DNA of 64,000 nt from Odontesthes bonariensis (Eukaryota > Chordata > Actinopteri > Atheriniformes > Atherinopsidae): NCBI RefSeq assembly GCF_027942865.1, contig NC_134515.1, forward strand, positions 18,498,227 through 18,562,226, written 5' to 3'. Numbering within the stretch: the first letter of the stretch is position 1; every line of letters starts with the position of its first letter. A program made the position numbers and the translations under genes. Positions 21,721-33,300 of the stretch are shown here, one piece after another. The notes beneath the pieces were generated by a model, which was not told where the DNA came from, did not search any database, and saw only the letters and a list, made by a program, of their open reading frames with translations.

Positions 21721-21730
21721 TCTCGCGATA
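21721..21730 (+). promoter_or_regulatory. atf7: CGCG promoter motif upstream of atf7
   Basis: TCTCGCGATA is a 9 of 10 match to TCTCGCGAGA, a core promoter element of CpG-island genes reported to be bound by BANP or Kaiso-type factors. It lies just before the predicted first exon, where a transcription start is expected. Confidence 0.35.
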
Positions 21731-21739
21731 ATTCACCGC

Positions 21740-21796
21740 CGAGGGGAGTGTCAAATTCCAAGAGAGGAGAGGAGAGCCAGAGAGAGGGGAGCAAGG
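21740..21796 (+). other. atf7: Probable 5' non-coding exon 1 of atf7
   Basis: A GA-rich segment (GAGAGGAGAGGAGAGCCAGA) ending in GCAAGG|GTGAGT at 21796/21797, a strong donor. No ATG for ATF7 is present, so the first coding exon must be the one at 27278. The exact transcription start is unknown. Confidence 0.45.
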
Positions 21797-24700
21797 GTGA
21801 GTTTGTAAACACTTTATTAACCTCTAAACTCATCTAAGATATGTCGCCTTCACCAAACTCTTAACAAATTTGCGTCGGGCGCGACTCCTTATAGCGCTTG
21901 ATACTGTTAAATGTTGACGTTTGAGTAATTGTCAAAACTATTGGCAGTTTCATTCTCTGTCTCGCTTTGCACTCAAGTGTCAGTCCGCTAACCAACTAAC
22001 TGCTAGCTTTCTCTGCTTTCCTGATTTCGGTTACCCATTATGACTTTGAAATAAACTGGCTCACTTGTGTTACAGTTAAATCGGTGTTCTTGCGTGTTTG
22101 TTGTTAGCGCAGAAACTGTTAGTAACATTGTTGTTACTCACTTTCAATGTGCGTTCGGCCTGTTGTTAAAGCTAGCCACAGTAGCTAGCCATAACTTTTG
22201 CGTGGATGCAAAAAAGTTGAAATCTTGGTTTTAGCCAATAAGGTTCATCTAACTGCTGTTATTGACAGGGTCCAAAGCTATGCGTGCGTGAGATGCTGTT
22301 GACTGACATGCCGATGGCCAATGGCTGCGAAGAATAGGCGGTCTTGTTACGGGAAAAGGCAGGGCTAAGTCTGCAGCCAGAAGGTAATGGAGGCTAAAAA
22401 AGACAAACCTTTACAAGCCAGTCAGCGTTGTCTGGAAGAAGGAACTAAAGTTTGAGGGACTTTGGGAACTTGATTTGACATTTGACACTCTTGCATGCCT
22501 GGATCTCTGCTAAGATCTTAGCCCGCCCGTGTATTTTGCGTTGGAATATACTGTCATAACACCATGGGTCTTCAAGAAGAGCCTCAAAAGAATTCAGCGT
22601 CTCAAGTAGTAGTGATATTCATGGTTTTGCAATCTAAACTCTTGAACGCCCGACGATCCGTATCCCCATGCATGTCAACACCTTCATTAGGAATGTAGGT
22701 CATGTTTTTGGCAGAGTTGTGCTTCATTCCATCACTTAGAGAAGTGTCTGAGCAGAGAAAACTGCAGTGTGTTCAGTATGTCCAAACATCTCGACACGCT
22801 CATAAATGTCAGATTTTAAGTTGTAAACTGAACAAACTGACAATTGTTTTATTCTATCGATGATGCTTTCGGATTTATTCTGCTGCGTCAAGTATTGAAA
22901 CTGTCTTTTACCATTTTTGAACTGATATTGCTGAAGATCATTCAGTGTAGGTTATAAAGCAAAGCTCTACCTCTAATAAAACAACATAACATCAAGTAAT
23001 GGGGTCTTTTTCTTTTTGAATTTGTAGTTATAGGAGTAAAATATGACAGCTCGAGCGTGTGCAGTGTTTTTTGATTTAATTTTAGAAAACTTCCCCAGGT
23101 CCATCTCGCATTGTCCCGCTAGCTTGGATGGATTTAGCTTTTATGTCTTGTTAGCTATGCAGACGTGGATATAGGATTTCATTTGTTCCAGTTTCTAAAT
23201 CTTGTGTTCCCTTTGCTTACATAAGTGCATATTGGCAGCGGTACACACCCAACCACAAGCTAGATCTCCAGTCTCAAAAGGTCATAGACTTGTATACCTG
23301 TGATCCTATACAAATCCAAGATACAGTACTTAACTTACAGACTGCTCACGGTGTTTTTTTTGTTGTTGTTTTTTCAGCTTTCACTGTTGCACAAATTGCC
23401 TCTCTCTTCACCTCCCTGTTACTTCTTTTTCTTTTTGTGGGGTCTCCCCTACCCTCTGGCAATTTAAGCCTCAGATTCCAACGTCATGGCTGCAGTACAA
23501 GCTATTAATACAGTTTGTTTAGTCAGTTTCCTAGCAGGCTGCATCAAACACTGCATGGCTGTGGCTGATTATAGCTGGGACTTGTTCCCCTACACCTGCT
23601 GAGTCGGAGAAATCCAAGTTAATGGTGGGACTTTGGCAGGAAGCTCAATGAGAGGGAGAGGAATCAGGGTACTTCTGAGTGCTTCCATGTCACCTTGGAT
23701 GAAAGGAGGTGAAAACAGGTGGACCTCATATCAAGGCCTGTGATGAATATCAGTGATGTGCATCAAGAGGGCTGTAACCAGCCGTCTGATTTATTGTCTC
23801 TCACAGGTTGGAGATTTGCATGAAGCAGACATTTTACGCAGCGCAGTAAAACTTTACACTGTCAACTCTTAAATTACTCCCAGAGTTTACTCTCACTGAG
23901 TCACATCTGACAATCAAAGACACGAATACACAACAGCATTTCTTTCTATATACAAAGGAATTTAGCAGATGCTTGCAGACAGTGCTGCAGCTGTTGAAGA
24001 CTTTGCGCAAGGTGCGTTGTTTTTTTTTTTTTTTTTTGCCATAGTATATGCTGGTGAAAACACCTAACACATCTGTTTAAGCGGGTTTAGATATTGTTTG
24101 GGGGAAGCAATGACAACAAATGGTATTTTCCATTCCTGTCAAGTGCAATTCATGGTGGACTTTCCACAAGATCAAACCCGACATTTTATGTCGGTTCCAG
24201 GCAGTCAAGTTAATGTCTTGCATGTCTTTAGTAAGATGTAAACTGTGAAATCTGTTCCCACTCCCGACACCAGATGTGTCTATTTCCCCACTCAGTCCAC
24301 ACCCTTGGTATAATGGGCTAGATGGAGTATCTCGTTTGCAGACACATCTCTGTACAAATAGACTCAGTGGATTGGAAGCATTTTGTGAGGGCCCTGTCAC
24401 TGACCTGTTGCCTTTGTCCAGAGCACGCGGGAGTTCTGCAAGAAATCAGGCCCGCTCTGCTTCACGGACTTCGTGATCTGTGCAAAGAGGAGCGGCCTTT
24501 GCCTGCAAATACGATTCAGACCCGTTTCCTTGTTAAGACGTAAAGCTGAAAGACAGAACATCTTTGGCCCGTTACAAGCTCAGCGTCATGGGAGAGCGTC
24601 ATATTCCAGCACAAGGCCTCAGTAATCATGTGTTGGCTCAGGGGCAGCTGTCCTCAGCAGAGGGAGAGATGGAGGGAGGAAGGAGGAAAATATACTGACT

Positions 24701-27277
24701 TCAACACTGGGAAAACATTCAGACATTTATGCCGGGCCAAAGTAATGAATAATCTGTCCCACTCAATCATGTTAAGTGACGTGCTCAACGCATGTCGTAT
24801 TTACAAGAGTATTATCAGCGATATTACTCGACTTTAACGACTTTGAATTCAAATCGCTTTCTAGTTGGCGGATTGTCCGTACGTTGGAGCTTTTTTTTTA
24901 AAGCAGCTTTTTAGACGATTAAAAGGAAAAGTTTGAACAGTTGTGTGGTGAAGCCGCCATGCTAAACCAACATACTGAAAGTGAAAGTTAAGAAGGTGAG
25001 TCACAAAAGACATCTTGGACGTACAGTTTTGAAGGCCTGGCATTCTAGCATTCAATTTGGACGGGATTGCTGCTCACAACCGCACACACAGTCATGAGCA
25101 GAGCCTCGTTGATTGCAGTCCCGAGTGTAGTTGTGGCTTTTTGTTGTTTTTATCTGTTTCTACTTTAAAACACAACAAGGCGCTTCATGCATGTTCGTTG
25201 TTGCTGCACCGACTGTGGGACGGCGTTGCGTAATATAGCTGCCAGACGTCACTTTGAGCCAGCTGAGAGTGCTGAAACATTCATGTCAGTCCCCACCCCC
25301 CCAACAATTCCCTGATTTAGATTTAATGAGTTTTTCCTTTCTTTTTTTCTTAACTTTCCAGCTCGTCTTTACAAGGAGTTTTGTCTAGCTGTGCAGAGCA
25401 GTGCAGGGTGGGGTGGTCTGCTGGAGATGGGGTTGGGGTTGAGTTGCTGATTGCTCAGCCTTAGTCCATGTCACTGCAGCTGGAGCACAACAGGAAGAGA
25501 AAGCAAACAGGAGCTTGTTAATATTTAAATCTTTACACGGCCGTATACAACAGGAGAGGGATGAAGAGTATTTTGGAGCTCTGCGGAAAGTTTTGGAGGT
25601 GTTTCCTGTGTCTAACAGACATGCCTTTATGTGCCTCTATTTTGACATTACTCAGATATATTTATGCTGTTAAAGTAGCTCGAAACATATCTCGCGCTGG
25701 TGTTAACATAGTACAACATCAGTAACGAGAGCCATAAGAAAAAATTACAAAAATCATTGTCCTACAATAATCTGTCTCAAAATAGTGGTAACTGTTAATC
25801 AAAGTAATCATTTTTGGGAACACCCAAAATAGCCTCGACTTTGGATTATACAATGTTATACCATGTCCAATGTTATACTGTCTCAAAAGTAGCTGCAGAG
25901 GCTTCGGGCATTGTTGGCTTTTTTAATTTCTGATTATTTTGTAAATCGGCAAACAGTCGGCAAAGCTAGATGTCCAAGAGACGCCTGATATTTGCATTAC
26001 GTTATGATAAGGCCCAGCAAGTGGATCATTAGAAATGGTCTTCATCAAAATAACTCCATGTAATTTTTGTTCACATTTAAAAAGAAACACGTCAGCCTTC
26101 AAAAGTTGTGATGCACTGAAAGCCTTCAGACTGAGCGTGATGCGCTTTGGTGATCTATCCATCACCGATGTTTGCGTTGTGAGGCGAAATGAAGCCGTGA
26201 GGACGATTTTGTAGTCATCCCACCGCTTTACAGGATAATAAACAATTACTTGGTCCATCCAATCTGGTTTCAAGAGCAAGGCCTGTTTTACTGGCTGAAG
26301 ATCTGAGAAACGATCCCAGTCGTTTCCAGGTGTAAGCTGTTTTTCGGGATACACCAATCTCTGCAATTCCAGTTAACTCTGTATTCTTGACATTGTTTGT
26401 CATAACGTGCTTGGTTCTGAGAAACAAAGTCATTTAGACATGATTTTGAATACTGATGTTTGTAGCACAGTGGCGCTGAACAACTGAACCTGTTCCAAAC
26501 GCTTCAATGGTGGACGGAAGTCAAACTGTACACTTCTCTGGCGTAACGTAACGTCGTGTTTATTCTCAATGCGTGACAACACTGGTGAATAAAAAGTCCT
26601 TTACCCTGCGTTAAAACTATAAAAGCGTGATGACATTGTTGCTATTGTGTGTAGAGTCAAATCCTATTGTGTCTGTACTGCTGGTGACCGTCTTAAGCAT
26701 TAGAACAAGAGCGAGAGAGTTACAGTCAGGTCAGTGTGAGTGTGCCCACTCTGCCCAGTTCAAGATGTCTGTGGTGTGGATTCACATGGGAGTCCTCAGA
26801 AATTTGAGTCGTAGATGACTGAAACATAGACTGTGAGCAGACTGAAACAGCTGAATCAGAGCAGGAGACACTGAGTGGGGGCTGCCAGAAGGAGAAAGCT
26901 GGGAAGGTGTGGGAGAGGTGAAGAGAGGGAGTGGTAACGAGAGAAGGAGGGATCGAAGGCAAAGGAGAAAGAGGGAAAGGGAGAAGCAGAGGGAGATGCC
27001 TTTGTGTTCACGGTAGCTGTTGTCCTCTGCTGTGAGCAGCTCCTCATTGGCCAACCAGAAGCCCCTCTGTGTGAAGGAAGTATCACCAGGGAAACTTCTT
27101 CTCGCTGCCTCTGTGCATGTTTTCCTCCGCGCCAGGGTTATTTTTAAATAGCGCTCGGCTTCCTGCTCAGACTAAAGACTACAAGCCGCAGCATCCCTGT
27201 TTTGTTGTGTTCAGGATTTGCCCGCTCACAGACCGAGAAAAGCTGCAGCAATGTTCTCCTCTTCTCCTCTCCCACAG
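21797..27277 (+). other. atf7: atf7 intron 1 (5' UTR intron, about 5.5 kb)
   Basis: Runs from the GTGAGT donor to the TCTCCCACAG acceptor before 27278. A possible extra non-coding exon is 22269-22383 (ATTGACAG before, AAG|GTAATG after). A purine-rich (GA) tract occupies about 26880-27000. No transposon or coding region was recognised; long chance frames carry no family signature. Confidence 0.55.
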
Positions 27278-27301
27278 TTACATTGCAAGCTCTTTTCAAA
27301 A

Positions 27302-30300
27302 ATGGGTGACGACAGACCTTTTGTGTGCAGTGCTCCTGGCTGTGGACAGGTAAGTCCTCTCCCACCCTGTCCCGGGTTTCAGGTGTGTGTGTGTGTGTGG
27401 GGGGGGGGGGGTCATGGAAAATGTTTTCTTTATTTCTCCTTTTTTGTTTTATTCCCCTGGCGTTTGGCAGTCGCTGTGTGCGGTTGAAACAATTTAAATT
27501 CTTTTAGAAATGTAAGACAAAAGTGGATACATGTTCTTACAAAGGGGCTGGATTTTTATGGAATATGCCCCCCCCCCCACCCTGAAATTACATTATTTTG
27601 CCAACACAAGAAAACTGACTGAATTATGCAACAGTTATAATGGACATCATACCAGTGATGTTCTACCGAACATGCTCTTTTGAGACAATGCTGTCTCCTT
27701 TAGCGGTGACTCACAGGAGGCTCCGGTGAGTAATCAGAGCACAGTTATTGTTTCAACCTGTCACAGCTGACTTTGGAGCGCCTGCAGACACAGGTTTGAG
27801 CCACAGCAGTGACTCAGCTGAGTATCAAGGCTGCACTCACATGCCACTTGCATGGTGCAATTTTGGAGCTCGGCTTCGTCATGGGAAAGAAGAAGCTGAA
27901 ATTATAAGAAGTAGGTTCCACGTGTCACAATTATTCAACACAGGAAATATAGTATCCTACCCCGTGCGTATTTTCTACTGTATAACCTCCCCGGTGGTGT
28001 GCGGGAAGAAAGTGTTTGTGTGGTTATGAAACATTTGGCCAGGACTAGACTTCTTCCATTATCTGAAAAAAAGTGATCCGTTGTGTATATGGGACAGCCA
28101 TGTAAAGCGATCAAACATGCATGTTCGATGAATAAATTATAATCATTTTGGTTATTTTCTCCTCCCAACATCATGGGCATCCGGTGTGAGTGTGTGTGTG
28201 TGTGTTTTCGTTTGGACATGTAAATACTCTGCATATTTCATTTGAAATTCCATTTTTAATTTAGTAAACAGTTGAAGCAGCAGCGCGGGAGCTTCACGAG
28301 GCAAACTGATGACGCTGCGGGTCTGCAGCTGTGGTTTTGTCAGCAGTCTTGTTTGAGTGTCAAACTAAACAGGTCTGGAGTTGTAGTGTGGCGCTAAACT
28401 TTTGGGTGTCTTTTTCTTAACGTCACAACACCGCGTTACTTTGTGGAACGTAAACAGAAGAGGCTTAAAAAAAACAAACAACAACAACTGTTCTGTTTCT
28501 GGCCATGTGACAAATCGGAGTCTAATGTTACTGTCCTGTGAGTGAAATATGTTGGTCTGCAGCTGACTTATTGATGAATTAATGTCCGTGCTTTACAATG
28601 AGGTGCTTGTTTATTGTGTCTGCTGCTTGGATACTGACACGCACAGGTTGTCACGTTATCAAGCTGAACAAGATATTTGACTGAATATCATGTAAAACTG
28701 GTAGTATTGAACGTGCAGATTAATTTTTCATTTTTATTCGTATATATTCACGCTGATAAATAGTTAAACTTGACGATAAAACCGACCAAACTCTTGATTT
28801 CCTGTGCTCTGTTGCACACGTTGCATATTTTGCTTGCTACCAGAAGCATCGCAGTTCACTCTGGATGTTTTACAGGCCTTAAATGATACGTGCGATCATG
28901 TACATTTGTGTTACGGACGGAACATCCCAAGTGTTACGAGGTCTTCATGTTCAAATGCTGCTTTACCGTTGCCCTTTACAGCCAACAGTTGTCTACCAGG
29001 AAAGTCTGATTCATGCCCAAAATAGAACTGGGAGGATTGACTTTTGGCTTTGCTCAGGGTTTTCCTCTTACCAAGTTAACACCAACATCAATAACAACAG
29101 CAGCTCCCCCTGTGAATATGATGCTCAGTATTTATTGCAGGGAGAAGGGGTGATCCTAGCCGCCATTATTTCTTGCAGGGAGATTATTAGGAGATAGTTT
29201 CCTCCGCGAGATCTAGTCGCGTTGTTCAGAGGAAAGAGACAGATGAGACATGCGGTTGTATTGGTGATGCTTTCTGGCCGGGCTAAAAATAAAGCTCCTG
29301 ACACTTGACTGTGTTTCCACTTCACTCGCGCGACTGGGCTCGCAACTGCAACGCGGCGCCCCAAAATAGGCTGCAGTGAATGGTGAATAGACTGGTGCCA
29401 GAGCCAGGATTATTCCTCCTACGTCTCTCTGAGTGAATCACATTGCCACTTCTCAAAAGAAGACGTTCCATGTCTGAGAGGACCGCAGTGAGTGCTCTCT
29501 TCTATATGTCTGACGAGTCCGAGTGCCAGGCCTCCCGTGGCTTCTAATCTGGATACTTGATAGGAAGTAACACGATATGGATGAGTGCAGAGCCACAGTT
29601 TACCGTATCCTTGGGTTTTACACACCAACTGGTTTGACAACAGCGAGTTGCACTTGCATTTGTAGGAACTCTTTTGATGCGTCTTGTTTTCTCACGCCCA
29701 TTCCACGTCTCATTTTCTACATTTTTTTATCCCGTTAAAATCATTTCAGGAATTTCAGCCTTCGTACACACTGGCTCTTTGTTTTTTTTGCTGGACATTT
29801 TAAAGTTGGTGTTAGGATGTTTGAGCCTTTATCCTCTGGCTGTAATGATTCCTGTACAGGGCAGGAATTGTACACCACAGAAACAGTTTTCTTTTTGAGT
29901 TGCCTCGTAATTTTTTTACTGGCTTCATGTGCTGTGTCTGTGATTACTGCAAAATGATATCTAGGTTAAAGTAATATAGGCTGTCTCCTCAGGTCAACCA
30001 GGACACAGTTGCAGGGATCCGTTGGCCGATGCATGTCATATTCTTATCTTCCTTCTCTTCTTCTTGTTCAATTGTTCCAGAGGTTTACCAATGAGGACCA
30101 CTTGGCGGTTCACAAACACAAACATGAGATGACTCTGAAATTTGGACCAGCCAGGACCGACTCTGTTATCATTGCAGGTACCGTTGCGTCACTGCACCGA
30201 GTTGTCGAATGTGCTCTGAGGCTACGGCTACACGAAAACGAAACAAGGTTTTTTTTTTAAAACGGGTACGAAAATTCTTGCGACCACACGGCAACGCTGC

Positions 30301-33300
30301 TGTAAAGACTCAGGTCCAGACGAAAACGGATGAAAACGATGAAACGATGCAGTACACACGCCACTGTGTCACGCCACGCTGTGAGACAATAGAGAAGTCT
30401 CACAGCGTCAACGTTTGACTGACGCAAAAACGTTTTCGCTGTAACAATGGAAACGAAACGACCTCGTTTTCAAATCTTCCCACTCTGGAACCCGTTCTCA
30501 AAAACTATCGTTTTGGGGTAGTGGGAACGCCGGCTCCGTGTGGCCGCGACAGCGAAACGATAAGAAAAAGTATCGTTTACAGTGAAAAACGTTTTCGTGT
30601 AGCCGCAGCCTGAGATTCTACATGACTTAGCACCCAATGCTAAGTGTGAACCAAGTGTGAAAGTGTTGGTTCGAACTGTCACCTCCTTCATTATCATTCT
30701 CTTTTCCCAGATCAGACACCTACCCCCACCCGTTTCCTGAAGAACTGTGAGGAAGTTGGTTTGTTTAACGAGCTGGCCAGCTCTTTTGAACAAGACGATG
30801 AGGACAAGAGGGCCAAAAATTCTGTAAGGAAGGCTCGGGGATGACGCCCGTGCGTGCATGTGCCACTCTGCATGTATTACTTTGTTCAGAAGACAGGGAA
30901 ATTCTCTGCAACGACTCCCCTCGTAATGAAAAGAGACTTTTTTTTTTTTAACTTCCTTCTTTCTTGTCTCAAGTGTTGATTTAGTTAAAAACTTCAGCTT
31001 GAACACATTGCACACTTTGTTTGTGAGTCATTAGAATTTGTGCAGCTGGTCACAATGATTTTTGTCCCCCCCGATGCTTCAGTGTTTTATTACACTAAAA
31101 ATAGTGTTTCAGTAAGTAAAGCAGTGACCTTTTGCTTTGTGTGAAAAATACCAACTTCCTTTTTCATACACTGTCTGTTGGTCATTTGAATTTGTTTCTC
31201 TTCATTTCTTTGTCACGTCTCAGCTCCCCGCTGGGAACTCTGTGGCTTTGGACATGAGCCTGCAGACGCCATCGGACGTGAAGGTGAAAGAGGAGGCCCT
31301 GGTAGAAGTTGACTCCTCGCCACCGGGCAGCCCTGAATCAATATCCGAGACGTCGGACAGCAACCCAGAGTCTTCAGTTAAAGGACAGGTACTGCACAAA
31401 CCCAGGGAGGAGGGATTACTCAAGTGTTCGGAGCAGATGGGTTCTAAATCATGCAGAGAAACGTGTGGCTCCTCGTTTGTCATTGTGGCTGCAGCATCAA
31501 AAAGATGCCCGACATTAAAAAGACGTTTTCCTGAAGAAAAACCTAAGGCTGTTTTACCTGCTTTACATTGCTAATCTCCTAGGACACACCGCCGAGGAAT
31601 TCAGCCCCCACCCCTACTATTGTGCGTCCAGGTTCCCTTCCCCTACACTTGGGCTTTGATGCTCTTCAGCCGACCATGCCATCACCCACCTCTGTCATCA
31701 CACAGGCACCGCCTTCAAATCGCACTTTGGGGTGAGTAATATTTAGCATCTGACCTCTGCTAAGCTCAATTTGTCTCTTAAAATTGAGCTTTCGTACCTT
31801 TTAAAACAGATTTGTCAACCGTATGCGACAATATCGTCCGTGTGTCCTTATGCGTGAACTGTTCATATCAGAAGGTTGTGGGGACTCTCTGATGATAGCA
31901 AGGAACTGGGGAACTAAATACCTTCACTGTTTTTTCTTCCGTCATTATTCATCGTTACCCGTCATTGCTTTTGCAGTTTTTGCCGGCATGCCCCAGTTGA
32001 CCTCCCTCAGAGCTTCAGTGTGGCTTTAGCCGTTTTTTCTTATCATTCAGTGTCATTCAAATCCATTGCTCGTGTTAGCTGTTCTGCAGATATCGGAGGA
32101 CATTTGGCCATTTTTCTTTGCGCAGCCATTAAAACTCCTACTTCCGCTGAATCCGTTAATCCCTCTTGATCTCCTTGCTGCCACTTGTTTGCCTCGCACT
32201 CTGAACTGCTGCTGGTCCGATGAGCTCAATCAGTATCCACTTGTCATTTATCCCTCACTGCGCTCAGTCCCTCTTTTTTTTTTCCCCCACCTCGTTAACC
32301 AACACCAGTGAAATTACTGAGCTTCTTAAATAAACTGAGGACACTGTGACAATGCTGTGACATTTTACAGTGACTAGTTGATCATGTATTTTTGGCCCAA
32401 ACTGGACGGAAGGCCTATTACAGGATGGGTATCGACAGTGTTGCTTCGAACTGCATCATGTTAGATTACATCGACCTGTGTTCTAATCTGTCAACGTGAC
32501 AGGTGACGTTCAGATTTTGTTTTGATTTATCAGAGCCGCAGTAGTCCTCAGTTCCTGCTTTGCAGACGCTTATGAGAAACCGAAAGTCCTTGAAAATCCT
32601 GTCATGTTTATCTGCGGCTTCATACGTTGAAATGCACTCATTGTTTAGTGAATTTATTTATTTATTTATTTTTTCTCATAAATAAATTTTTAAAAAGTAG
32701 CCTTTTTTTGCCTGTGCGTCGTGATGTTGTCTACACTTTTCATGTGCAGAGTTGAAATGGGTTCCTGTCTTGGATCGTATGTATACAAATACGACTGAAT
32801 CTTTTGTTGGTCCTGCTTTCTAGTTCTCCAACCAGCCATTATCCGATGATGATGCTTCCCTCTGGTCAGGCGGTGCCCGTGCTCCCTGGTCCTGGACATA
32901 TTCCCTCGGTCATTAATGTAAGGCAGAACGACAGTGTTGCCGTGTCTCAATTTCACAATGGAAAAAGTTGGCTGAGTTTTAATGCGTGTGTATTTATGCA
33001 TCGTGTACGGTCTTCAGCTGGTTCGACCCATGTGTATGATACCCAACATTCCTGGGATCCCCGGTCCCCCTCTGGGAGGCAGCAGCAGCGGCTCAAACTC
33101 CCCCTCTGGCTACAGCATCCACTCAGAGGCCAAGATGGTCAGCCCGAGATTAGCTCTCTATTTTTATCTCTTTATCTCTTCTTCTCTTCTACATCTTCAC
33201 CCTCCAGACTTCGTCTCCTCCAGCTTAGTTTGCTCATCATATGACTTTTTCCAGCAGTAACTTTGCGCTTGACAACACACTTTATACTGTATTTGTGAGA

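Noticed and set aside
22269..22383. Second 5' non-coding exon of atf7
   Set aside because: Splice-like borders exist (ATTGACAG, AAG|GTAATG) but nothing else supports it, so it is mentioned only as a possibility.
30470..31015. A 181-codon minus-strand frame
   Set aside because: It spans the MITE and a + strand atf7 exon; the codons follow repeat sequence and antisense of a conserved exon.
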